A stretch of 64,000 nt of DNA from Grimontia hollisae CIP 101886 (GCF_000176515.1 NZ_ADAQ01000011.1:310001-374000), one strand, 5' to 3'; positions 30,392 through 39,333 are shown, counted from the first letter of the stretch. Translations and numbers: made by a program. The notes: generated by a model from the letters alone, not told the origin.

Positions 30392-30712
30392 TGCTTTATA
30401 TTGTATTGCAGTACCTTCTAATAAAGACGTCAAGCGGGGCAGTTGGTCATGCACCCATGACTCCTGTCCTTGCTTCACGCGGCTCTCACATTCACGTGCA
30501 AATTCAGCCAGCTCGTCAGCCCCAAAACTGGCGGCACTGCTTTTGATGGCGTGGCTTATTTCACGCACTTGCATCGCACTGGGAGCTTCTGAAAGTTGAT
30601 CGGAATATCGAGTTAGTTCATCACTAAATACCACGAGAAGTGAAGACACTGTCTCTTCACCTACTTCAACTGTCAGCCGCCGCAACGTCTCATGATTTCC
30701 CTTCGACGCCAT
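30353..30712 (-). CDS. luxU: Quorum-sensing phosphorelay protein LuxU
   Basis: 119 residues, a single HPt domain. The phosphorylated His is His54 in EISHAIKSSAASFGADEL. LuxU passes phosphate from the hybrid autoinducer sensors (LuxPQ, CqsS and others, not in the window) to LuxO. It starts 3 bases after luxO. The C-terminal 12 codons overlap the yvcK end in antisense. Confidence 0.93.
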   Translation of the reverse strand: MASKGNHETLRRLTVEVGEETVSSLLVVFSDELTRYSDQLSEAPSAMQVREISHAIKSSAASFGADELAEFARECESRVKQGQESWVHDQLPRLTSLLEGTAIQYKALAGQQDLLDRLG

Positions 30713-30715
30713 AAC

Positions 30716-32170
30716 TTAGTTCCTTTTTTCTTGTGATTCTTGCCAACTCTGTAGCTTGCGATAAATAGTGGACGGACTGACTTCTAACAAACCTGCGGCT
30801 TGCGGAATGTTGCCGTCACATGCATCAATTGCAATTTGTATCGCCCGCTTTTCTACCAACCACAAGGGCTCAATGTCAGCTTTCGTCACTGCCCTTTGGT
30901 TTAACATTTCTTTCGCGACGGAAAAATGATTGTCGCGGAAAGGCGCAGTCGCAGCATGCGAAGTCGCTCTTTCAGGGATTGATGCAATTTTGACACCAGA
31001 AACCGCATTTAAAGGGGGAGGCAGCATATGTTCTTCGACTTCCCGTCCATTGTGTAATACAACAATATTACGGATAACGTTCTGTAACTGACGCACATTT
31101 CCTGGCCATTCATAGCTAAGCAAGCGATGGGTAACTTCAGGATTGAACGTACGGAAATCCTTTCCTTCTTCCATGGCAAACATCAGCAACAGGGATTGCG
31201 CGATCTCAACCACATCCTCGCCACGCTCCCGCAGTGGAGGGAGAGCCAACGGGATAACGTGTAGACGGTAATAGAGATCTTCACGGAAATTACCTTTCAG
31301 TACTTCTTCCCATGGGTCACGGTTTGTTGCACACACAAACCGAACATCAACGTGTTTTACCTTAGAAGATCCCACTTTCTGGAACGTCCCAGTTTGGATG
31401 AATCTCAACAGCTTAGACTGCAACTCCAAATCCATTTCACAGATTTCATCCAAAAACAGCGTGCCACCATCAGCCAGCTCTGCGGCACCTTCGCGCTCTG
31501 ACGCAGCACCGGTAAACGCCCCTTTCACATGACCAAAAAGCTCGCTTTCAATCAGATCTTTGGGAATAGCAGCGCAATTAATCGCCACAAACGGCTTTTT
31601 CGCACGGGAGCTTGCCGCATGAACGGCTTCCGCGCACACTTCTTTACCTGTACCGCTTTCACCGGTGATAAACACCGTTGCTTTGCTTGGCGCAGCCGAA
31701 TCAATTACACGATAAACAGCCTGCATTGGCACGCTGCGACCAATAAAACCGTAGTACGCCCCTTCTGGTAACTGATTTCCGATTTTACTCTTAGGTTTCA
31801 GTGCATTATTAACCGTTACCCGTAACAAATCCGCTTCACAGGGTTTGATAAGGAAATCGCTTGCACCGTAACGCATCGCTTCCACGGCAGCATCAATCGA
31901 TCCATGCGCGGTCATGATCACGACAGGAATATTCGGATGATGTTGCCTGATGTCAGAAAGTACATCGAAGCCCGAAATATCGGGCAAGCGCAGATCCAAC
32001 AGAATCAACGAAAACGTGCTGCCAGTAGAAAAGCGTTGAATCGCCTCTTGACCGGTACTTGCAATCTCTACCTCAACATCTAAAGGGTTAAGGTAGGACT
32101 TGTACAGAGCGGCTACTGAGGCGGTATCTTCCACCATCAATATGCGCTTTTTGGCACCAGAATCTAGCAT
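30716..32170 (-). CDS. luxO: Quorum-sensing sigma-54 response regulator LuxO
   Basis: 484 residues. Receiver domain (about 8-120) with the phosphorylated Asp59 in [13 protein letters not shown]+ domain (about 137-370) with Walker A GESGTGKE (170-177), GAFTGA (217-222) for sigma-54 contact and GGTLFLDEI (235-243); C-terminal Fis-type helix-turn-helix (about 440-484) with [21 protein letters not shown]. At low cell density LuxO-P activates qrr genes, whose RNAs repress the LuxR/HapR master regulator. It is transcribed away from qrr, as in other vibrios. Confidence 0.97.
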   Translation of the reverse strand: MLDSGAKKRILMVEDTASVAALYKSYLNPLDVEVEIASTGQEAIQRFSTGSTFSLILLDLRLPDISGFDVLSDIRQHHPNIPVVIMTAHGSIDAAVEAMRYGASDFLIKPCEADLLRVTVNNALKPKSKIGNQLPEGAYYGFIGRSVPMQAVYRVIDSAAPSKATVFITGESGTGKEVCAEAVHAASSRAKKPFVAINCAAIPKDLIESELFGHVKGAFTGAASEREGAAELADGGTLFLDEICEMDLELQSKLLRFIQTGTFQKVGSSKVKHVDVRFVCATNRDPWEEVLKGNFREDLYYRLHVIPLALPPLRERGEDVVEIAQSLLLMFAMEEGKDFRTFNPEVTHRLLSYEWPGNVRQLQNVIRNIVVLHNGREVEEHMLPPPLNAVSGVKIASIPERATSHAATAPFRDNHFSVAKEMLNQRAVTKADIEPLWLVEKRAIQIAIDACDGNIPQAAGLLEVSPSTIYRKLQSWQESQEKRN

Positions 32171-32275
32171 TAAACCCCCGCCATCTATCCCTAAATAAAT
32201 CTATTTTTTATTAGAAAGTCTGTTCTCAGTATAACGCTGTTTTCCACCTGCACAGGGCAAACAATGCGTTTTGCA

Positions 32276-32288
32276 TTGCAATTTGCAA
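32276..32288. promoter_or_regulatory. LuxO operator upstream of qrr
   Basis: TTGCAATTTGCAA, a full match to the LuxO pattern, 64 bases before the -24 element of qrr and about 105 bases before the luxO start. Overlapping copies of the half-site (TTGCATTGCAA at 32271-32281) sit beside it. It may also serve luxO autoregulation. Confidence 0.8.
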
Positions 32289-32351
32289 AAGAAAATGCAA
32301 ACAGGTGAATACCCAATAATCAAAATAACATTCTGAACGTTTCAGTAATAT

Positions 32352-32367
32352 TGGCACGCTTACTGCA
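32352..32367 (+). promoter_or_regulatory. Sigma-54 promoter of qrr
   Basis: TGGCACGCTTACTGCA, near-perfect -24/-12 consensus with GG at 32353-32354 and GC at 32365-32366. Predicted start at 32378 coincides with the first base of the Qrr hairpin. Confidence 0.9.
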
Positions 32368-32377
32368 TTCAATACAA

Positions 32378-32477
32378 TGACCCTTCTAGGGTCACCTAGC
32401 CAACTGACGTTGTTTGTGAGCACTTTGTTCACTGAAACAAGATAGCCAACCGACCTTTTTGCGGTTGGCTTTTTTTT
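32378..32477 (+). ncRNA. qrr: Quorum regulatory small RNA Qrr
   Basis: About 100 nt. A 5' hairpin TGACCC...GGGTCA (32378-32394) is followed by the conserved pairing region CACCTAGCCAACTGACGTTG (32393-32412), which base-pairs with luxR/hapR-type mRNAs with Hfq. The 3' end is a terminator, AGCCAACCG...CGGTTGGCT plus eight T. The last T's overlap the uvrB stop codon on the other strand. Position beside luxO corresponds to qrr1 of other vibrios. Confidence 0.95.
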
Positions 32478-34500
32478 AGCTGTTTATAATAAACAATGCC
32501 CTCAGTGCAGCTATTTCATCACGAAGTCCCGCCGCCGTTTCAAACTCTAGGTTTTGTGCGGCCTCATACATCTGCGCTTCCAGTTTCTGGATTTGCGCTT
32601 CTATTTGTTGCGGTGACCGGACAACATAAGCAGCATCGTCTTCTGCCACCGCCTTAAGTGACGCTGGCACCTTAGGTTTATGAGAACGGCGTTTACCGCC
32701 CAGCTCCAGTACATCGGCAACTTTTTTACTCAGCTTCTGTGGCACAATGCCGTGTTTCTCATTGTGGGCCTGCTGCTTGGCACGGCGGCGTTCCGTTTCT
32801 TCAATCGCACGTTGCATCGACCCTGTGATGGTATCGCCATACAGAATCGCCTTCCCAGCCAAATTTCGTGCAGCGCGGCCAATGGTTTGGATCAATGAAC
32901 GGTCCGAGCGCAAAAAGCCTTCCTTATCCGCATCAAGGATCGCCACCAGCGACACTTCTGGCATATCGAGGCCTTCCCGCAACAGGTTAATCCCCACCAG
33001 CACATCAAATTCACCCAGACGCAAGTCGCGAATAATTTCGACACGCTCCACCGTATCGATGTCTGAATGCAGGTAACGCACCCGCACATCGTGTTCTTCC
33101 AGGTACTCGGTCAGATCTTCGGCCATCCGCTTGGTAAGGGTGGTCACCAACACTCGCTCATTTAACTGGGTGCGGATACGGATTTCAGACAATAAATCGT
33201 CTACCTGTGTTGCCACAGGGCGGACTTCCACCTCGGGATCCAACAACCCCGTAGGTCGAACGACCTGCTCAGCCACTTCACCACCCGATTTTTCCAACTC
33301 ATATTTACCGGGTGTTGCCGAGACATAAATCGTTTGCGGTGCCAGAGCTTCAAACTCATCAAACTTTAGCGGCCGGTTATCCAGCGCTGATGGCAACCGG
33401 AAACCGTATTCTACCAACGTCTCTTTACGTGAGCGGTCGCCTTTAAACATGGCACCGATTTGCGGCACAGTCACATGGGATTCATCGATGATCAGCAAAC
33501 CATCAGCTGGCAGATAATCGAACAGGGTCGGTGGTGGCTCGCCTTCTTCCCGACCACTGAGGTAACGGGAATAGTTTTCAATACCTGAGCAGTAACCCAG
33601 TTCCTGCATCATCTCCAGATCGAACATTGTGCGCTGAGAAATACGCTGCTCTTCCAACAGCTTATTGTTCTCCAGCAAGACCCTTTTGCGATCGGCCAGC
33701 TCCTCTTTGATCTTTTCGATAGCATCGAGGATTTTTTCCCGCGGCGTGACATAGTGTGTCTTTGGGTAAATCGTACAGCGTGGCAGATTACGCTCAGAAA
33801 TCGCCCCGGTCAGTGGGTCGAACACACTGATGCACTCCACTTCATCATCAAACAGCTCGATACGAATCGCATCGCGGTCAGATTCGGCCGGGAAAATATC
33901 AATCACTTCACCGCGCACCCGGAACGTCCCCCGGGTAAACGCCTGATCGTTGCGGGTGTATTGCAGCTCGGCCAACCTTCGCAAGATGGCACGCTGTTCG
34001 ATCATGTCCCCACGGCGCAGGTGAAGCATCATTTTTAGGTACGAATCCGGGTCACCCAGACCATAAATCGCCGACACCGACGCCACGATCACCACATCGC
34101 GGCGCTCCATCAGGGCTTTTGTTGCCGACAGGCGCATCTGCTCAACGTGCTCGTTAATCGAGGCGTCTTTTTCAATAAAGGTGTCAGACGCCGGCACATA
34201 GGCTTCCGGCTGGTAATAATCATAATAAGAGACGAAATACTCAACAGCATTTTCAGGAAAAAACGCCCGCATTTCACCGTAAAGCTGCGCCGCCAGGGTT
34301 TTGTTTGGCGCAAGTATCATGGTAGGGCGACCGGCCTTTGCAATCACATTGGCCATGGTGTACGTCTTTCCGGAACCTGTCACGCCTAACAGTGTCTGGT
34401 GGGCAAGGCCAGCATCCAGACCTTCCAGTAGCTGGTTTATCGCGGTAGGTTGATCACCTGAAGGTTTAAACGGGGAATGGAGTTGAAACGTCTTGCCCAT
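32476..34500 (-). CDS. uvrB: Excinuclease ABC subunit B
   Basis: 674 residues. Helicase-like damage-verification subunit of nucleotide excision repair. Walker [10 protein letters not shown] near residue 40, the beta-hairpin region [12 protein letters not shown] near 95, helicase motif IDESH near 340, QTIGRAARN near 540, and a C-terminal UVR domain (about 632-668) for UvrC contact. The stop lies within the qrr terminator T-run. I see no clear LexA box in the 190 bases upstream. Confidence 0.98.
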   Translation of the reverse strand: MGKTFQLHSPFKPSGDQPTAINQLLEGLDAGLAHQTLLGVTGSGKTYTMANVIAKAGRPTMILAPNKTLAAQLYGEMRAFFPENAVEYFVSYYDYYQPEAYVPASDTFIEKDASINEHVEQMRLSATKALMERRDVVIVASVSAIYGLGDPDSYLKMMLHLRRGDMIEQRAILRRLAELQYTRNDQAFTRGTFRVRGEVIDIFPAESDRDAIRIELFDDEVECISVFDPLTGAISERNLPRCTIYPKTHYVTPREKILDAIEKIKEELADRKRVLLENNKLLEEQRISQRTMFDLEMMQELGYCSGIENYSRYLSGREEGEPPPTLFDYLPADGLLIIDESHVTVPQIGAMFKGDRSRKETLVEYGFRLPSALDNRPLKFDEFEALAPQTIYVSATPGKYELEKSGGEVAEQVVRPTGLLDPEVEVRPVATQVDDLLSEIRIRTQLNERVLVTTLTKRMAEDLTEYLEEHDVRVRYLHSDIDTVERVEIIRDLRLGEFDVLVGINLLREGLDMPEVSLVAILDADKEGFLRSDRSLIQTIGRAARNLAGKAILYGDTITGSMQRAIEETERRRAKQQAHNEKHGIVPQKLSKKVADVLELGGKRRSHKPKVPASLKAVAEDDAAYVVRSPQQIEAQIQKLEAQMYEAAQNLEFETAAGLRDEIAALRALFIINS

Positions 34501-34691
34501 ATCACTTCCGTGGCTGACACAGTAAAAGTCTCATTTTCCCCTCTCCTTGGTTCAAGTCAACTGACAAGATGCTGACAATGTCACAGTAGTTGACACTTTG
34601 GGTTCCTACACAGAAGATCCCTCCCATACTGAAAATATTGGCTTAGGTTTTATTGACCTTGTGCCGCCATAAATACTGTTTGGGGAAAACG

Positions 34692-35420
34692 ATGAAAAAG
34701 GTTGCGGTAGTCACCGGTGGTTCAGCGGGAATTGGATTGGCGGTCGTAGATGGTTTTATCGCAGAAGGATATGCCGTTTACAGTCTGGACATTCAACAGG
34801 GCCCCCGCGGTCAGTGGATTGAGTGTGACGTTACCCAGGCAGAAGCGGTTCACGCAGCGGTCCAGCAGGTTGTCGACAAGGAAGGTCGAATCGATGCCCT
34901 GGTGTGCAATGCCGGCATCCATTTCAGTTCTACGATTGAAAACACCCGTGAAGAAGACTTTGACCGAGTCATGAACATCAATGTCAAAGGCGCCTACTAC
35001 GCAATCCGAGCCTGCCTGCCCACGATGAAAGCGGCGAAATCCGGCAGCATTGTACTTTTGGGATCGGATCAATGCACGGTGGCGAAACCTAACTCGTTTG
35101 CCTACAACCTGAGTAAGCACGCGATTGCTTCTATGGCAAAAACCACTGCCATCGATTACGCAAAATACAATATCCGTGCAAATGCGGTATGTGCAGGCAC
35201 AACCGAAACCCCGTTGTACCACAAAGCCATTGATGCGTATTGTGCCCGCTCTGGTGCCAACAAAGCCGACGTGCACAAAGAAGAAGGCAACCTGCAACCG
35301 CTAGGACGTATCGCACAACCGGAAGAAATTGCCAACCTGGTGGTTTTCCTTGCCAGCGATAAAGCCAGCTTCATCACCGGTAGCCTGCATGCGGCAGATG
35401 GCGGCTACACAGCGCAATAA
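34692..35420 (+). CDS. SDR-family NAD(P)-dependent oxidoreductase, sugar or sugar-acid type
   Basis: 242 residues from ATG 34692 (MKKVAVVTGGSAGIGL). Classical short-chain dehydrogenase: TGGSAGIG nucleotide site near residue 8, NAGIH near 76, catalytic Ser in VLLGSDQ, and the YNLSKHA Tyr/Lys pair near 139. Related proteins oxidise aldoses or 2-keto-3-deoxy-sugar acids, for instance in fucose or rhamnose breakdown. The lactonase-type gene follows after 2 bases, so the pair is an operon. Substrate cannot be fixed from sequence. Confidence 0.85.
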   Translation: MKKVAVVTGGSAGIGLAVVDGFIAEGYAVYSLDIQQGPRGQWIECDVTQAEAVHAAVQQVVDKEGRIDALVCNAGIHFSSTIENTREEDFDRVMNINVKGAYYAIRACLPTMKAAKSGSIVLLGSDQCTVAKPNSFAYNLSKHAIASMAKTTAIDYAKYNIRANAVCAGTTETPLYHKAIDAYCARSGANKADVHKEEGNLQPLGRIAQPEEIANLVVFLASDKASFITGSLHAADGGYTAQ

Positions 35421-35422
35421 CC

Positions 35423-36268
35423 ATGAAAATCATTGACCCGCATCTGCACCTGTTCAATCTGGCGGAAGGCCAATACGGCTGGCTCCAGCCGGAAAACCCA
35501 CCTTATTGGGACGACAAACCCCGTATCTGCCGGGATTTTTCAGAGCAGGATTTGGTACTGCCCAGTTCGGTAACACTGGGCGGTTTTGTCCATATCGAGG
35601 CGGGCTTTGACAACCATAACCCCTGGCGGGAAATTGCCTGGCTGGAGAAGGCCTGCACAACGCCTTTGCGCACCATTGGGTGTGTCGACCTCACTTTGCC
35701 AAAAAGTGCGTTTGACATGCAAATCGCCGCGCTGACGGGATATAAATCGCTGGTTGGCGTCCGCCATATTCTCGATGACGATGCCATCGTCCTGCTCAGC
35801 AATGCTCAGGTGCTCCAGAACCTTGCTACGCTGGAGAAAGAAAGCCTTATTTTTGAAGCCCAGTTTGACGCCAATGACAGTTCAGCCGTTGACATGTTCC
35901 TGCGGGCAATGCAGCGTTTCCCGGCATTGAATATCGCCCTGAACCACGCCGGTTTTCCGCCGCCTTCAGGGGATGAAAACTGGAAAGCGAATGGTAAAAA
36001 GCTCGCCAGCTTGCCCAATCTGTATGTGAAAGCATCAGGCTGGGAAATGTCAGACCGGGAATTTCCGCTTCCAACCATGGCTGATCGCATTCAGAGTCTG
36101 GTGGACACCTTCGGTGAAGACCGTGTAATGCTGGCGAGTAATTTTCCCCTGACGTTATTCAGGACGTCTTACGCATCGCTCTGGCAGGCGTATTTGTCTT
36201 TCGATTTCCCTCACGCAGTGCAGGAGAAGCTCTGTTACCAAAACGCTTGTCGCTTCTACCGGTTTTAG
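35423..36268 (+). CDS. Amidohydrolase-family lactonase-like protein
   Basis: 281 residues. Amidohydrolase_2 fold with the metal motif DPHLHLF at residues 5-11, a second His in ALNHAGFP near 175, and the last strand ASNFPL, where many relatives have GSDWP (Asn here in place of Asp). Homologues include fuconolactonase- and 2-pyrone-4,6-dicarboxylate lactonase-like enzymes. The SDR gene in front suggests it opens the lactone formed by that enzyme. A shared terminator separates it from the converging dehydratase gene. Confidence 0.8.
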   Translation: MKIIDPHLHLFNLAEGQYGWLQPENPPYWDDKPRICRDFSEQDLVLPSSVTLGGFVHIEAGFDNHNPWREIAWLEKACTTPLRTIGCVDLTLPKSAFDMQIAALTGYKSLVGVRHILDDDAIVLLSNAQVLQNLATLEKESLIFEAQFDANDSSAVDMFLRAMQRFPALNIALNHAGFPPPSGDENWKANGKKLASLPNLYVKASGWEMSDREFPLPTMADRIQSLVDTFGEDRVMLASNFPLTLFRTSYASLWQAYLSFDFPHAVQEKLCYQNACRFYRF

Positions 36269-36283
36269 CCGGCAACCCAAATG

Positions 36284-36311
36284 AAACAACCCGCACGATG
36301 GCGGGTTGTTT
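36284..36311. terminator. Bidirectional terminator between the two sugar-acid operons
   Basis: AAACAACCCGC, loop ACGATG, GCGGGTTGTTT, between converging genes. Confidence 0.85.
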
Positions 36312-36327
36312 CCGTATAAAAGTGCGC

Positions 36328-37503
36328 TTACTTGATAATCATGTGTGGTGAACGCTTTACCACTTCATCATTCAGTTCAATACCGATGCCCGGCGCCTCA
36401 GAGACGTCAAAGAAACCATTGACCGGTTGGGGATCCTGAATACACAACTCGCGGTTCCAGGATTTAATCGCATAGGTATGGTGCTCGTGGATCAGGAAGT
36501 TAGGAATCGCGGTTTCAAGATGCAGAGATGCAGCCGTCGCAACAGGGCCACCACAAACATGCGCCTGAATACGCACATCAAAAATATCAGCGTAATCGCA
36601 CACTTTCTTGGTCTCGGTAAAGCCGCCGCACAGACCGATATCTGGTTGCAACACATCCACACTCTGATCTTCCAGATACGGGCGCACACCCCATCGGTTG
36701 TAAAGGCGCTCACCGCCAGCAATAGGCACATCAACACGTTCTGCCACTTTCTTATGCAGGGAGTGGTTGAGGTAATTGACCGGCTCTTCGTAATACATGC
36801 AATCGAATTCTTCAGCAATCTCACCCAGCTGAATCGCTGTTGTCGCCCCCGGCAGACTGTGGCATTCAAAAATAATGTCCACTTCATCACCCACGGCCTC
36901 GCGGATGGCGCGCATACGCGCACGATACAACTTCATTTCGGCGCGTGAAATGATCTTGGTGCGCTCGTAATACGTGTTCCCATCCTTGTCATACATGATG
37001 GGATCCACTTTGACCGCATCATACCCCTCGGCCAATGCCTTAAGCGCTGCCTCGGCATACTCTTCCGGCTGGGACAAGGCTTTGAATTCTTTGTCCCAGT
37101 CAAACTGCAACTGGGATGCATAAGTACGAAGTTTGTCATTCACCTTGCCACCCAGAAGTTGGTACACCGGCAGCCCCAGCGCTTTGCCCTTGATATCCCA
37201 AAGCGCAGTATCAATGGCACTCATTGCCGCATAAACCACCGGGCCGCCACCCAATCCCCAGAAGCTCTCACGCAGCATGCGTGACCAAAGCTTTTCGGTT
37301 TGGAAGGGGTCATGCCCAATCAAAAAAGCCTCGGTCATTTCTTTGACCATATTGGCGGCCGCACTGTGGCCCAAATCATACGCAAGACCCGCTTCGCCCA
37401 CACCACTGATGCCTTCATCAGTATGAATACGCACAAACACCGGGTTCCATGGCGGGCGCTCCGGGCAATAAATATCAAAAACTTCGACTGACGTGACTTT
37501 CAT
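36328..37503 (-). CDS. Enolase-superfamily sugar-acid dehydratase (MR/MLE, DgoD/ManD-like)
   Basis: 391 residues. N-terminal capping domain, then a TIM barrel. The likely metal ligands are Glu213 (FECH), Glu239 (YYEEP) and Glu265 (GGERL), with His215 and the base His315 (QAHVCGGP). The spacings 26, 26 and 50 equal those of D-galactonate dehydratase, which puts it with the acid-sugar dehydratases; the first ligand is Glu where DgoD has Asp. It should turn an aldonate into a 2-keto-3-deoxy acid. TTGGAG precedes the ATG. Second gene after the aldolase-like one. The exact sugar is unknown. Confidence 0.82.
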   Translation of the reverse strand: MKVTSVEVFDIYCPERPPWNPVFVRIHTDEGISGVGEAGLAYDLGHSAAANMVKEMTEAFLIGHDPFQTEKLWSRMLRESFWGLGGGPVVYAAMSAIDTALWDIKGKALGLPVYQLLGGKVNDKLRTYASQLQFDWDKEFKALSQPEEYAEAALKALAEGYDAVKVDPIMYDKDGNTYYERTKIISRAEMKLYRARMRAIREAVGDEVDIIFECHSLPGATTAIQLGEIAEEFDCMYYEEPVNYLNHSLHKKVAERVDVPIAGGERLYNRWGVRPYLEDQSVDVLQPDIGLCGGFTETKKVCDYADIFDVRIQAHVCGGPVATAASLHLETAIPNFLIHEHHTYAIKSWNRELCIQDPQPVNGFFDVSEAPGIGIELNDEVVKRSPHMIIK

Positions 37504-37530
37504 CCATGTACTCCAATTTGTCTTTTTGTT

Positions 37531-38298
37531 TTATTCCATAAAGCTGGGGTCGAGCCGCCATGCTTTGCGCAGCAGTGACGGCCAGGCCAACTGTCCGCCT
37601 GTCGCACCCGAATGGACAATGTTCGCCTGGGCAAAGATATTGTCCTGGATCGGCGGCGGGACGTAGGTGACTGCTTTCCCGGCAGATTGCAGCATCAACT
37701 GCACTTCACAGGCCCGCTGCATATCATAGAAGCGCATAAACGCATCACCGACAGTCGGTCCCAGTGTCAGGCCGCCGTGATTCACCAGCAACATATGATT
37801 GGTTGACCCCAAATCCTCTTGCAGGCGTTTCCTTTCCTCTTCATTCACCGCCAGTCCCTCATAAGCATGGTAAGACAGAGATGGGAGAGAAAACATCGAA
37901 TACTGGCTTAATGGCAGCAGTCCTTCTTTTTGGCTGGCCACTGCAATAGTTTCGTTCGTGTGCAAGTGAATCACACAGTGGGCATCATTACGCACTTCAT
38001 GAATTGCACTGTGGATGGTAAATCCGGCTGGGTTGATAGTGAATGGCGTGTCATCCAGAATATTGCCATCCAGATCCACTTTGACCAGATTAGAGGCAGT
38101 GACTTCATCAAACGCCACACCAAAGGCATTGACCAGATAGGTATCCGTATCGGGGATACGCAGCGAAAGATGGGTATAAATGAGATCATCCCACCCCATA
38201 TGCGCAGTAAGCCGGTAGCAGGCGGCTAAATCAACGCGGCGTTCCCACTCAATATCACTCACTTTTCCTTTCAAATTCAGTGTCGGCAATGCTTCCAC
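37531..38298 (-). CDS. Class II aldolase/adducin-family protein
   Basis: 255 residues from a GTG at 38298, with AAAGGA upstream. The zinc ligands of the class II aldolase fold are present: His111 and His113 (VIHLHT) and His174 (LVNHGG). The position of the catalytic Glu of fuculose-1-phosphate aldolase (EWRFH) reads GFTIH here, so Glu is replaced by Gly92. Many adducin-type members share this change, so aldolase activity is unproven. First gene of the minus-strand operon, 27 bases before the dehydratase. Confidence 0.82.
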   Translation of the reverse strand: MEALPTLNLKGKVSDIEWERRVDLAACYRLTAHMGWDDLIYTHLSLRIPDTDTYLVNAFGVAFDEVTASNLVKVDLDGNILDDTPFTINPAGFTIHSAIHEVRNDAHCVIHLHTNETIAVASQKEGLLPLSQYSMFSLPSLSYHAYEGLAVNEEERKRLQEDLGSTNHMLLVNHGGLTLGPTVGDAFMRFYDMQRACEVQLMLQSAGKAVTYVPPPIQDNIFAQANIVHSGATGGQLAWPSLLRKAWRLDPSFME

Positions 38299-38420
38299 GA
38301 TGGCTTCCTTTCTCTTTTTCCTGATTGACCAGCTTGTCTTATTTGTAGACGGCAGGCAAATAGCCGATTAAATAGTGTGTCCCTACAGGAAAAATAGCGC
38401 ACTTTGCTGTCAGGAGGTGA

Positions 38421-38438
38421 TTTCACGTTATCGTGAAA
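38421..38438. promoter_or_regulatory. Palindromic operator candidate upstream of the sugar-acid operon
   Basis: TTTCACGTTATCGTGAAA, a perfect seven-base inverted repeat around TTAT, 123 bases before the aldolase-like start. Form and length fit a dimeric repressor site. No regulator gene is in the island. Confidence 0.45.
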
Positions 38439-38497
38439 CACGCTGGGGATTGATGGTGGTAAGGCTTAAGCGGGGATAAACGTGTTGATTAACACAC

Positions 38498-38520
38498 TTA
38501 TCCACAGATTTTGTGGGTAA
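38498..38520. promoter_or_regulatory. Inverted pair of DnaA-box-like sites
   Basis: TTATCCACA (38498-38506, full consensus) and TGTGGGTAA (38512-38520, complement TTACCCACA, one base off), five bases apart. Confidence 0.4.
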
Positions 38521-38935
38521 CCTTCGCTAGCGCAAACAGGAAAAGCGTTCTCCAAAGTCAAACCCTTTTTGTCCATTTTGCCATTAAATCGAGTGATCGC
38601 ACGCCAAATTATCGAACGAGAGATAGATCACACTAATCATTCATTGAATTAGAGACAGATTTCCGCAAGTGCACGACCTCACAGCTCCCCATAATGGGTT
38701 TAAAAGGTTAACTATTAACCAATTCAACCTCGCAGGTATTTAGGTGCTGCTCCCGGCTCGCAATAAAGGTTTTTACACCGCCCCAAACAGCAACCAAAGT
38801 GTGATCCAACAACTCCAACAATAGATCCGTAACAGAAAAACGCCCTACAAAAGGCAGAGAGAACAAAAAATCAACCAACCATGATCGCACATTGAGCAGA
38901 TAATTTAATTTCGGCAAAATGTCGTAGATCGGGTG

Positions 38936-38964
38936 TTGACACCCACGAAGGCGATAGCTAAGAT
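38936..38964 (+). promoter_or_regulatory. Sigma-70 promoter of the tRNA-Asn cluster
   Basis: TTGACA (38936-38941), 17-base spacer, TAAGAT (38959-38964), followed by the GC-rich discriminator TCGCCCCG typical of stable-RNA promoters under stringent control. The first tRNA starts 20 bases downstream. Confidence 0.85.
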
Positions 38965-38984
38965 TCGCCCCGTTTTCAAGCGAT

Positions 38985-39060
38985 TCCCCCGTACTTCAGT
39001 CGGTAGAACGGCGGACTGTTAATCCGTATGTCACTGGTTCAAGTCCAGTCGGGGGAGCCA
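38985..39060 (+). tRNA. tRNA-Asn(GTT), variant copy
   Basis: 76 nt including encoded CCA. Acceptor stem TCCCCCG/CGGGGGA, anticodon GTT within CTGTTAA. Position 10 is C (base 38994) where the other two copies have G, giving a C10-C25 mismatch at the base of the D stem. The first T-stem pair is A-T instead of G-C. First of three tandem copies. Confidence 0.93.
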
Positions 39061-39102
39061 AATTCCGAGACATCGCATATGCTATGAATCACTAAAACCT
39101 GT

Positions 39103-39178
39103 TCCCCCTTAGTTCAGTCGGTAGAACGGCGGACTGTTAATCCGTATGTCGCTGGTTCAAGTCCAGCAGGGGGAGCCA
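39103..39178 (+). tRNA. tRNA-Asn(GTT), second copy
   Basis: 76 nt with CCA. Acceptor stem TCCCCCT/AGGGGGA, D stem GTTC/GAAC intact, anticodon GTT. Identical to the third copy. The 42-base spacers around it are similar to each other, which indicates tandem duplication. Confidence 0.97.
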
Positions 39179-39220
39179 AATTTCGAGACATCGCAAATGC
39201 GGTGAATCAATAAAATCTGT

Positions 39221-39296
39221 TCCCCCTTAGTTCAGTCGGTAGAACGGCGGACTGTTAATCCGTATGTCGCTGGTTCAAGTCCAGCAGGGGGAGCCA
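39221..39296 (+). tRNA. tRNA-Asn(GTT), third copy
   Basis: 76 nt with CCA, identical to the second copy. Last gene of the cluster; a terminator follows within 7 bases. Confidence 0.97.
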
Positions 39297-39302
39297 AATA
39301 TC

Positions 39303-39333
39303 AAAGCCTTGTTGAAAAACAGGGCTTTTTTTT
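39303..39333 (+). terminator. tRNA cluster terminator
   Basis: AAAGCCTTGTT, loop GAAA, AACAGGGCTTT and a long T-run; eleven pairs with one G-T. Confidence 0.88.

Larger units (their letters stand above)
38299..38935. other. Regulatory gap between the aldolase-like gene and tRNA-Asn
   Basis: Over 600 bases without a supported gene; a 69-codon minus frame at 38708-38917 is not convincing. It contains a palindromic operator candidate (38421-38438) and a pair of inverted DnaA-box-like sequences (38498-38520), listed separately. Confidence 0.5.

Noticed and set aside
34501..34691. LexA box for uvrB
   Set aside because: No CTG-N10-CAG palindrome of good quality found in the upstream region.
38708..38917. 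69-codon minus-strand frame before the tRNA genes
   Set aside because: No ribosome site and no supporting context; composition is not convincing.
38985..39296. tRNA-Asn repeats as an integration site of a mobile element
   Set aside because: No integrase, no displaced tRNA 3' fragment beyond the tandem copies, and core rsx genes follow directly.
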